Source of the DNA: Entomortierella parvispora
Taxonomy: Eukaryota; Mortierellomycota; Mortierellomycetes; Mortierellales; Mortierellaceae
Assembly: GCA_963573315.1 (NCBI GenBank)
Contig: OY752140.1
Coordinates: 1,488,001-1,552,000, forward strand
Direction of reading: 5' to 3'
DNA length: 64,000 nucleotides
The notes beneath the pieces were generated by a model. The model was not told the DNA's origin and made no database searches. It was given only the letters and a program-made list of their open reading frames with translations. Shown one piece after another: positions 53,432-64,000 of this stretch (positions are counted from its first letter, which is position 1; every line of letters begins with the position of its first letter). The translations under genes were made by a program, and so were the position numbers.

Positions 53432-56400
53432 ATGTCCTGGATCCTCAAGAGCAGACGGATTCAGTCCGGCCTTGGAGCCACCGGGACCGGCAACGGCAAC
53501 AGCAGCAACAACACCAGTGTGGGCACCGGCAACAGTATTTATAGTCAAGGCAGCAACAACCTCAGCAGCAGCAGTCTTAGCTCCTCCAGTATGGGTCATG
53601 GCAGCAGTAACAACCTCAGCAGCGTCTCGTTGACCTTAAATAACTCGACAGTCTCTGGCTACGCGCCAGGCGACTCTCCGCACACATCTCAGCAGCAGCA
53701 GCAGCAGCAGCACCATTTCGACGCGGGCGAAGACATGGTCCGACAGTTTGCTGCATCCCAGCTTGACACTCAAAAGACTGCATTCATGCGTTGGGTCAAT
53801 GTTCAACTCCTAAACACCACACCGGTCTATGCGCCCATGACCTCGATCGAACGCGACCTCCGGGATGGCAAGCGACTGATTGCATTGCTGGAGGTCATGT
53901 CCAAAGAACCACTAAAGCCCGAGAAGGGCAACATGCGTATCCATCAGATGGCCAACGTCAACAAGGCCCTGACGTTTCTCAAGTCGAGGACGGACGAGTC
54001 TCTGGGTTCGATTGGAAACGAAGCTATCGTGGATGGGAACTTGAAGCTGACGCTAGGTCTGGTCTGGATCATCATGTATCGCTTTCAAATCCAACAGATT
54101 GCCAACACCATGGCTGACCAGTATCGCATCCTGGGCGAGGACGTTGTGGTAAGTGATGGACCAGAGTCTTTTGCGAGGAGGGGGAGGTGGGGGTCACTTG
54201 CCGTGGCACTTTTTTCATCCGCTCCATCTACTTTTTGCTTGCTGGGGCGGACAGATGAAGAGTAATTACTACACCAGAGATGGATATTCAGGTGGTTGCG
54301 TGACCCCATGTTGAAGGAGCACAACACACCATTTATCCCTGAGCTGTGTTTTCGGTGTTGTTTTTTGGCATGTGCAACATCTTTCTTGTGCGCCGAGAAA
54401 CGGAACGGATGGAATATGAAAAAAATAGAAAATAGATTAGGTGTTGGACCAAGGGCTTTGTCCTATCCCTCTCGGGTCTGGCCCGTTGGGCAAGGGGGTT
54501 TTGTGTGTGCGTGCGGGTGAAGGTGTATGCTTCCCTGCAGCATGTGCAAAAAGACCCCCCCTCCCCCCCTTGTACCGCCCGCTTGTGATTTCTTGCTCGT
54601 GCTCTGCCCTTCCATCCCGCAGCGATTTGTGAACTGGGGTTGTTGACAACCGGCCCATCCGTTCCACCAAGGGTAGAGGAACATGATGACATGACAGATG
54701 AGGGCACGAACGGGAAAACCACATGCTGGATGTCACAATGGACCAGCCTTTTCATTATTTTTTTTTACTGCCGGGAAAGAGGGAGAGTGGGTCTGTGCCT
54801 TCCGAATGAAAGCCATTGTTTCCAACGCACTAATGTGATGATATCTTCTCTCTGTGGAAAATAGGATGGGGATGAAGGCGCGGTCGGCGGGAAGGGCAAG
54901 AAGAAAGCGTCATCTCAGCAAGTCGATGCGAAGCAAGCTCTTCTTCGATGGGTGCGCTATCAATTAGAAGATTATTCAGATGTGATACCGCCCATTCAGG
55001 ATTTCCATCGCTCATGGAGGACAGGGCTCGCCTTTGCTGCCCTCATTCATCGACACGACCCTGACTTCCTACCTGAATTTTACTCATCCATCCTGACATT
55101 GCCATTTGAGACCATCGACGACTGGCGCAGGACGCTTATGACAGCCTTTGATGTTTCTTCCTCCAAAATGACGATCCCTCGCCTCCTCGATCCAGAAGAT
55201 CTCGTTGATGTCGAAACGCCGGATGAACGTTCCATCATGATCTTTATCTCTGAATATTACCTCGTCATGTCCAAATATCAAAGAGAGCAGGATCCAGAAC
55301 AGGCCGCCGCCATGCGGAAACTGCGTTTACAAGCCAAGGACGAGCGCCTTGCCCTCGCTGGCGAGGATCAACAAGCAAGCCGTCGCCGACTCCAGGAAGA
55401 AGAGGAACGCAAAAAAAGGGAAGAGCAAGAAGAACTGGAGCGAATTCGACTCAAGCGAATGGAAATTGAAGGTTGGTCTATTCGGGCCGCCGAGCGGGCT
55501 CGAGAGGAAGAAGAAGCCCTTCGGAAACGACGAGAAGAAGAAGAGGAAAGACGTCTACAACGGAAGCTGAGACGCGAGCAGCGTGAGCGAGAACGAGCAT
55601 TGTTGGACCCTTCGTCGTCTGGACGTCGTCATCCTGTTGCCCAGAGCGCTCTAGGAACTTCGTCTGTAGGATCTTTGTTCTCGGAGTCAGACAACGAATT
55701 CTCAGATTCCGATACTGAGCCAATGGACTCTATGGATCCCAAGGATATTGAGCAACGCCAAGCAGACTTGGACGAGAAACTCGCAGAATACAGCCAGGGC
55801 ATTGCTGAGCTTTCGGAATGGATCCGAGAACAGGAGGCACTCTTCCCAAGGACGCCAGATACCAGCTCCAATTTGGACCGAGCCCGTGATTTGGAACCAT
55901 TGACAGAATTTTTGAAGATTATCGAAGAAGCGCAGGCGATCAAGGAAAATGAAATGTCACACCTGCACGATGTCCGCGAGGAGCTGTTGGAATACGAAGG
56001 CCCTGATTTGGCACCTGAACAAGTCAGCGATTTAGACAAAAAATGGTGGGAGGTCGAGACAATATGGACCGCTCTCACGAACAAGGTGGTCGAGGCCAAG
56101 GATACGTCCGAGGAGATCAAGTGGATCTTGGATTGCTCACAGGAGATTGACAGAGTCAATGGCGAGATCCTCAAGTTTGAGGCCCAGCTGGAAGCCGCCG
56201 CAGAAAAACGATTAAGTGAAACCCCACAGGAGCGCTCCAAGCAGACGGTCCTGGAGCATCAGGACATGACCTTGTCATCGATCAGTTTCTTGCTCAAGAC
56301 TTATGTGGACTTTTTGACGTCGCTCATGGATCCCAAAGTGCATCATTACACGGCACCGGAACATTTGACTGCGCTCAATAACGAGCTCACCACTGCCCGA

Positions 56401-59400
56401 CTTCCTCATCTCGGAGAGTTTATCGACAAAGCAAGACAGAATCTTTCGAACGATCGTCTCCTTCGGTCATTCTTGGAGGCTTTTTATCTTTCGGAAGCTT
56501 GGATTGGTGAAAGTGTCGAATGGCTCGCCAATATCCAGAAGCCAGTTTTTGTCTCTCAGGATGAGTGGCACGGTGGACAAACCGTCCAGGAGTATTTGAC
56601 CCGCGACAGTTCCAAGGATGCCGATCTTGAGTTCTTTCACGGCGAAAATGAAGAACTCAGAAACGAATTGACGGAAGAACAAGGAGAAGTCAACACATTC
56701 CGGTCCAGCGGGTTCGCAAAATTGAACGAGCAAGCGGAGGGAGTAATGAAGAGCCTTGTGGACACAAACGATGCCACCACAGACTTGACGACAAGGACTG
56801 TTCAGGGTCTGATGCAGGGCGTCATGGACAATCTGGTGAAAGTTGAGAAACTTCTCCCGAAAGAAGCTATTCAATGCGCCTACGCCAAGCGGGTACTGTA
56901 CTATCTCTGGAATGCCGACGCGACCCTTGAGGAACTCGAGAACACTGCAAATGCCATTAGCGAATGGGAGATGGATCAGCCAGACGAAGAATTGGAATCC
57001 GGCGTCATCACGGTGGAGACCCTGTTCGGCGAAGAAGACTCTGCTTTGGAACTGGACCCCAAGGAACCCAAAGTTCGCGATGCTGTTAGAGTGCGGCATG
57101 CTGGATTGAAAGCTGTGGTTCAAAATCTTCGAGTTTGCTTCCTGCAAAAACAGGAGGCAATCCATGGGGATCGGCTGATGACAGACTTTCTCACGTTCAC
57201 GTTAGCCTGTGAAGCGACACTGGATGCGATCAAGGACAAGCTTCGAAACCGCCCGACTTTCGCAGGGTTTGGCCAAAAGGACTCCACCAAACTGGATGAC
57301 TTTCTTCGTGTTGTCGCCAGTGAGAGCGAAAATTTTGAGAACTTTCTAGTAGGCGAGCATGTTCGTTACATCGAGACAGCCTCCCTTGTCACAGCAATGG
57401 CTGTTAATTCCGGTGCCAGGCAGGATCCAGCCGCTGTTGAGAGTAAACTGCGCGGAGTTAATGCGCTCGTGGATATACTCAAGGGGTTGAAAGCGGACCG
57501 CGAACGTGATGTTGTTACCGTGGCAGAATGCAGGCGTTTAGTGTCGACACTTTCCGCCCTGCTCAGCGACTTGAATACGGTGGAAGCAGGACTCAAGGAG
57601 TTGGAGCACTTGGAGCCAGGTCAACAGGGACATCTCAATGAACTTGGAGATCGTTCCAACAAGCTCTCGACTCAATTTGCAGTCCTTGAGCAGGACCGTT
57701 ACTTCGATTATTTGGAGTTGGACCCTTCGTGTTCGACTTTACTTCGATCCATTCGGGATGGTCAAAAGGCAATTCTGGAAACGCAGTCACGACTCCAGGC
57801 AAGGTTGGACGTCAAGCAGCAATGGGATCTGGCCTGGGCCACATTCTCGGAGCGAGCCTCTACTCTTACACAATATCTTGAGGATGCTGAGAAACAAATC
57901 CAGGATCGAGGAATTGCAGCCACAGATGCCCTTTCTCCACAAGACGAAATTTGGCAGAAGTCTGAGGAAGCCATGCGGGACGTGGCTCTCGCGAATATGG
58001 AGATGCTGTCTGGTCTGGACGAGTTCAAGGGAGCAAGAACTGTTGAACTAGTAAAGATCTCGGACGCCCTGTGTGAGGTTGTACAGCGTGCAGGCGGTCA
58101 GGAACATTTGGACAGCATCCGTGCGGAACAACATGTTCTCTCTCGGCGACTCCAAGAGGACATGAATTACCACTTGGAGCGTCTCTATACACTGAACTCC
58201 AGAGAGAAGACTCAGCTCGACCTTCTACGCCAACGTCACTTGTGGTCCCAACAGTTCGCATATTCGCAAGCAGATGTTGCGGTGTTGACAAACTCATTCA
58301 CAGGTACTTCTGTCCTTCATATGACACAGGTTTTATTTACAGCTGGTCGCCTTGGCTCCAATCATCCTAACTGTGCTTTTTTGTCAACATATCCATTTTG
58401 TCTACAGAAACCTTGGCCGAATATACCCAGACCCTGAACCGATGCAAAGATTCAGGTGACACTTCAGGTACGTCCCAATCCCAATTGCCTTGTGCTCGTT
58501 TAGTATGAACCTTCTGGCAGACTAAGATGGATTTTCTTTTTCGGCAGGTCTCAACCATGTAATCGCTGGGGAATGGAGCCAACAATTCAACCATCTAAAG
58601 GGCATTGTTACGACGAGGAAGGAATCTGGATTGCAATCTGCTATGAGCATTTTCTCCGTGCTGACGCAAATGATAGACAGCGCAGCTCAGAACAAGGATG
58701 GCGCCAACACCTTGAATGTTCAACATTTGAACGACCAAGCTGAGGATCTTAATAATCAGTTCCACCAACTCGACAAGAAACTTGACTATGGTGCCCAAGT
58801 AGCTGCACACACTGATGACGTTGCGTCCTATCTCGCCGTGGCAAATGACGTGGACAATTCATTGGCGGCACTGGCTGTTGTGTTGAGATCTGAAAATGAG
58901 GCGTCCCCAGAAACTCTCCAAAGGCTCACACTTGCTCGGAAAGAAGTGCAGGAGCTTGACAAGGGCCTTTTGGTCACAATTTCGGACGAGCCTGAGCTGG
59001 AAGGATTGTCGAATCGTAGCCAGTCGCCGCTCGCAATGATCTTACTCCAGAGGCAGGAATACACCAAATCTCTTGACAAGTCTTTGGACCCTCTACTGAT
59101 CGATTTTCAGCGACTACTGGATTACCAGGACGGATTGAGAAAGTTGGATAATGAACTGGCCCCATTCATCGATTGGACCTCGGTCTCCAACTCCAAGGTC
59201 GATGCCATCAGCAAGAACGTTCTGTCTGTGTTCTCTTATTGGCTGGATGCAAACACTGAACAACCAGTCGAGGAAGATCATCGGAGCACCACAGCCCTGA
59301 AGGATTTGTCCCTGGAACTCGAATCACTACGCTCTGATCTTTTGGAGCAGAGCGCTTTGACTGAAAACAGGAAGCAAGACTACCAATCGGTAAAAGAAAA

Positions 59401-62400
59401 GGCTCAACGAACCCTTGAAAGCGCTACCGTTCACTCCAAACAATTGCAGCTCGGTGTGGAGAATGCCATCAAGATGATCGATAACAAGTTTGAGGCATTG
59501 GAGTCTTCTATGCAGAGTACAGTGCGCCAAGTCGCGTGTCACGACCGACGGGCGACATGGGAGCAACAGACACTATTTGCTCAAGAGTCTTTTCGTGATT
59601 TGGACGCCGCGATCACAAGCTTTGTACTTGAGCGAGCCCAGTGGAACCCGGACGAGAAATCTTCCTCTTGTCAAGCTGCACAGCCCGACCTGGAAATGTC
59701 TCTGTCAGCATTGGAAAACCAGATGCGGGTCTTGGAAAGCCAGATGGTCCCCGAGGTCCAAAGAGTTTGGTCCGATCTTTGCACGTCCTTGGTGTTTGTG
59801 GACCAAGATGTTCCTCATGGTCTGCAGAGCCGACAAGACGATGTCGGGGCGCAATGTATTCGTTTGAGAGACCGAGTGACGTTTGGAGACGGCCTTGTCA
59901 ATCAGCACAAGCTACTTGGCACTATTGCCAAGCAGATAATGGAGCTTGAATACTGTAAATCTGAGATTGAAGACCGAGCGACATCGTTGAGTGATGAGCA
60001 GGATGGTATGCTCTATTTCAGTGCGTGATTCTAATGCACCCCTCATTGAGACATTGCACAAGCTAACACAATATGTATTGACTCTTTAGGTACTCTGACT
60101 GACTTGGAAGAAGGTGCTCGATCTGTGGCCCAACAGCTGGATGCGCTGCTTCAGGATGTTCAATATCCTGTTGATCACTCTTCTGAGGAGTCAAAACAGC
60201 GCTCTCATGACTCCAACGCCATCATTCAAAGCCATGTCCTGTCCTGTAAAGACACAATCGAATCTGTCAGACGTATAGTTGAGAAGGTCCTGCGTGATAG
60301 AGAGGTGTCAAAGCGAGAGCAAAAACTCCAAAGCATCCAGCGCCGACAGGATGCTCTGATTCAGAGCAAATTGGACAACCTCGAGCGTGTATCTGGTCTA
60401 CTGAACTGGACAGAGGAAACTGCAGAAACTGCTTCGACCTTGTTCAGCAACTCTTCAAAGCGCGACCAATTGTCCATGGAGGATGACATTCAAACACTGA
60501 ATGACGAAGAGCTGGGTCCCAACCGTGCGCTCTCTACGTCTCTCTCCTCTGATCCATTTGAATCTTCTCCATCACTTCTCACCCTTTCAGTGTCGACTTC
60601 TACCATTTCAGCGGCGACCTTGACACCCAACTCACCCACCGCTGGATCCACAGTCAAATCTCCAGCCTCTGTTTTGCCGACATCAGACCTGTCCCGTCTC
60701 TCCCAAGAAGTTTTGGGCTCGTTGATCGCTCAAGTTCGTGGCTTGCTGAAGGACGTTGAAGAGATGATAGATCACAAAAGGGATGTCCAAAACGAGATCC
60801 AAGCCTCAGGCATAGAAGAGCAAGTTGAGGACCTGCATGTGTCCACCACCGAATCGTTTTCTCGCCAATCCCCCAATGGATCAGATCTCTCCTTGGAAAC
60901 ACTCGAGAAGATCCTTCAACAGAATGAAGACAGGATGGTTCATATTGACTCGGATATTGTCTGCAAGTTTGGTGAATTTGACCGAAAGGCCCAATCTCTC
61001 CTTACCTCCCTGGGAGAGCAGGCCCATACCGCTGCCAAGGCGTTTGAGGAGCGTGTGAGGATCGATCTTGAGATTGAAGCCCAGAAAGAAGCCGAAAGGT
61101 TGCGACTAATTCGAGAGCAGGACGTCCAACTGTTTGAGGCGTCGAAAGAAAAGCTTCTTGCTTGGACCAATGCGTACAACAGGGACCTTTGTCAGCTGTG
61201 GGACTCGTATGGATATTTCGATAAAACTGAGGAACTTGCTCGGAATGGGGACGGAGGCGAGACTGTTGAGGACCTAGTGGTATTCTTGGATGCCGAGAGT
61301 CATCGGCTGAATGATGACCTCTCTTGTCAAGAGTCCCATTACCTGGATCTCCGAAACAAGCTGGATGCCCTGTTCAATGGACCTGAACACAAGGATGAGT
61401 TCCAGTCTCATGCGGAAACCATTGGCCGTGCGTGGTCTACTGTTAAGTCCGAGTCAGAAAGCTATATGTCAATCCTCAAGCAGATGAACGAATGGTCAGA
61501 TCTTCGAGGATCCCTCCAAAAGTTTGACAAGGAAGTCCTCGATGTCCTGGAAAAGCGTGTGGAAGCTCTTCGTTGGATGCCATGGGACGCTTTCCAGTCG
61601 GAAGAACAGGCGCTTTTGGTCTTTATTGATGGCCTGGAGCGTCAGTTTATGGAACTTCAAGGACGAGCTGAGAGTATTAGCTCACTGCCTTGCAACGTCA
61701 GCCTTCAAGAATCACAGCTGGCCATCGTGGCAGCGAACAAGTCCTTTTTTCAACAAAAAATGGCGACGATCCCTGGTCGAGTCGAGTCAGCCAAGACTCA
61801 GATGATGATTATTCATGAGACCTCCAAGGAGATCGCCTTGCACGCCAAGTTCCACGCGGACCTAGTCCGTATTGAGACTGCTATTGCTCAGCAAATTGAA
61901 GCCGTCAAGGCCAGGCTGGGCGGTTTGGAACGATCCAGCTGCTTCGCTTTGGACAGCAAGGCTCTTGAAAATCTCGTGACTGCGGCGAATGAAGTGTGCA
62001 TGGACGCCAAATATCAGTTCTCGGTCTTGCAAGAAGTGGAATACTCTGCTCTGCAGCAGACAGCCTTTGATCTTGATATGGGGGACGTCAGCGAGGACTC
62101 TATCGACTCTGGGGACCATGCGTCTTCCAGCCGTTCTGGAGTTCAGGAGTCTATGGAGCGTATTCGTCAGGCACTGAGGCAACTCGATAGCTATATTGAG
62201 GAGGATTGCTTCGAGACCCTTCTCGCAGCAAAGTTCTATACTCACTCCAAGGCCACCGAGGATATTCGCCAGTGGATTGCTGCCTGCAGGGAATCAATGG
62301 GCCAGGTGAACGCCAAGGAAAAGGATGGAAGAGAGTTGACTGAGCAAGAGAAGAAGCAGCAATCGCACGAATGGAGGACCACGCATCTTGCGGCTCTGGA

Positions 62401-64000
62401 GAGACGACTGGGTCAGTTTGGCGGGACCATCCAGCACTACGATGCTCTATCGGGAGAGTTTATGCTACTTCACCACCCTCAGACCAGTGTATTGGACCTC
62501 TCAGCCGTTACCGAAGGCAGCATTGCTGAGGATGAAAACAAGTCAATCTCCATGAGGGTGATTCTCCGTCAGACTGTCCAGGAACGGACCAAGAGAACCC
62601 GAGAGGACTGGGAGCTGCTCAAGCAAGAGTTTATGTCGAAGACCGAGGAAGTCAACAATGAATCTGAAACCAGTGCAGACGGACAGAACGTTGAAAACGG
62701 CGGTCTCGCTCGGAGTTCCTCGGTAATTAAGGCCAAGACATTGACTCGGTTCGGAGCTGAGATCCTAGAAGACATTGCTCGTGTGTCCAGGGAAATCCAG
62801 GAGATGTTTGACCACGGATCGGCTAGTCATTCGACCTTGTCTCTTGTTGTCGAGTCAGACGGTGCTTTGATCAAGTCCAAGGAAGGTCAAGCACGTTTGG
62901 GAATGATTGAGAACTATATCCGCGATGTCCTGCAAGCCAAGGTGGACAAGCTTGACTCCATGCTGTCGGCGTCCGATAGTCAGCAGTCTATTCAAGAACC
63001 AAGCCCGCTTCAAGAGCCAAGTCCGACCAATGCTCGTCATCATGAAAAGATGGTGGGCGTGGCGATGCAGCGAGGATTGATTGCAGAAGCCATAAACAGA
63101 CTCGTTGAATCCTGTCATCAACAGCGTCGAGAGGTCGAGGAGACGGTAAAGGTGCAAAATGCAATGGATCTGATTCATGAGACGAGTCTGCTCTGCGATT
63201 CGATGATGAAGACGATCCAATCTGCCGATGGATTGCTATATCCGAAGGAGAACGGATCTTTGTACAATCTCTCAGCTGCCTCCTCTTCTTCATCGTTGGC
63301 GTCCATCATGTCTCCATCGCGGTCGCCCTATGCCAGTCCAACCATGTCTCCTTCTTCCACCATTTCCAGAGCGACCGCCTCACGTCAACGTCGAACTTCT
63401 CGAATCTCTATGGGTCGATCCTTCTCAGTCTCTTCCATGAACGACGAAGAGTTTGGTGAATGGGAAACCAACTACCGTTCTCTCCTTCAAAAACTGGAGG
63501 GGTATACCCATGACATTGAGCATGGACTCGACAGTGCTCAGACAATGGCTGATCGGTTGAATGACTGGAGGCTGGACGAAAACATTGGAATTGCAACTGA
63601 ACACTGGCAAAAAGTCAAGTTGGCTGCTGTGGCCAAGAAGCAGGAACTGGATCGAGTTTTGGCTCGACGATCAGGAGATGGTGCGCCTCACGCCGCCGGA
63701 AACAGCATTCATCCTTTGGATTCCAACCCTGTTTCTATCCGTCCAAGTCTTTTGCAGCCTACAGCCTCGTCCAACAATCGAGTAAAGGCCATTTTGGGAT
63801 CCCCAGTGGATGCCACCTCTCCTATGCCTCGCAAGAAACGTTTCTCAACCGGAAATATCACTCGTAGCACGTTTGTGCCACCTTCGCCTACCCCGTCTAC
63901 TGGAAGTCGGTCGAATGTCAGCCTTGCGGGGGGCCGAGTACGAGCAGGCACTGCACCCAATGTAGCTACTGTAGGCACAGGTGCTATTGGAGCTCAGGAA
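53432..64000 (+). CDS. Giant tandem calponin-homology, coiled-coil/spectrin-repeat-like cytoskeletal protein (first ~3,195 aa; 3' end outside window)
   Basis: Exons are 53432..54148, 54865..58303, 58408..58467, 58548..60005 and 60090..>64000, and the frame is open to the right edge. A Ser/Asn/Gln-rich N-terminus (~1-110) precedes CH1 (~113-225: AFMRWVNVQLLNTT, DLRDGKRLIALLEVMSKEPL, NMRIHQMANVNKAL, IVDGNLKLTLGLVWIIMYRF). CH2 follows (~262-370: ALLRWVRYQLEDY, FHRSWRTGLAFAALIHRHDP, DPEDLVDVETPDERSIMIFI). This pair is of the alpha-actinin/spectrin actin-binding type. Then come a highly charged helix of Glu/Arg-rich heptads (~395-475) and over 2,600 residues of helical, Trp-spaced sequence consistent with spectrin-like repeats. 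Ser/Pro-rich linkers lie at ~2300 and near the end. The likely role is cross-linking actin to other cytoskeletal or membrane structures. Intron 1 (716 nt) is far longer than its neighbours. Confidence 0.88.

Overview
The window is eukaryotic nuclear DNA from a filamentous early-diverging fungus. A Mortierella-like (Mortierellomycota/Mucoromycota) source fits best. Genes are compact and carry many short GT-AG introns of about 50-120 nt. There is a CotH-domain surface protein, as is common in Mucoromycota. It also keeps genes that many other fungi have lost or diverged: an augmin subunit (HAUS1-like), a WRAP53/TCAB1-like WD40 protein and a Ragulator LAMTOR5-like protein. The taxonomic call is an inference from gene content; no marker gene was searched. 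I rebuilt spliced models by hand from splice signals and reading-frame phase. Every complete model below closes in frame.

Left part (1-23 kb): the 3' end of a CotH gene (+); a low-complexity coiled-coil protein (-); a SERCA-type Ca2+ ATPase with four exons (-); an anillin-like protein with a C-terminal PH domain, six exons (-); an F-box/leucine-rich protein (+); a prolyl 4-hydroxylase-like 2OG-Fe(II) oxygenase (-); a Myb/SANT plus U-box-like protein (+); ribosomal stalk protein P1 (-), divergent from a NIF3-family gene (+) across 244 bp; and a tiny two-pass membrane protein resembling bacterial DUF5670/lmo0937 (-).

Middle part (23-39 kb): an island rich in mobile elements. It contains an eight-exon Fanzor gene, a eukaryotic TnpB-like RNA-guided nuclease family, of about 1,555 codons with the D/E/D RuvC residues and a C4 zinc ribbon preserved. 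Next to it are a poly(A)-ended retroposon of about 1.08 kb flanked by a 14-bp target-site duplication, a decayed coding stretch, a Tc1/IS630-like DD34E transposase with a nonsense codon and a frameshift, and an apparently intact 6.4-kb Ty3/Gypsy element. The Gypsy element has two 418-bp LTRs, one long gag-pol frame and an extra downstream ORF.

Right part (39-64 kb): a WRAP53-like gene (-) divergent from a LAMTOR5-like gene (+). Then come two diverged copies of a ~0.55-kb unit with conserved TATA, AATAAA and stem-loop sequences, with a 41-bp minisatellite between them. After these: HAUS1-like (+), ICE2-like ER membrane protein (+), an unrecognised Asn/Ser/Gln-rich protein (-), ERCC1/Rad10 (+), and the first ~3,195 codons of a giant tandem-CH, coiled-coil/spectrin-like cytoskeletal protein that runs off the right edge (+).

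Most host genes are housekeeping: calcium homeostasis, cytokinesis, translation, TORC1 signalling, spindle assembly, ER shape, DNA repair and actin cross-linking. They do not form an operon-like pathway. The accessory and most novel content lies at 23-39 kb and 42-44 kb.
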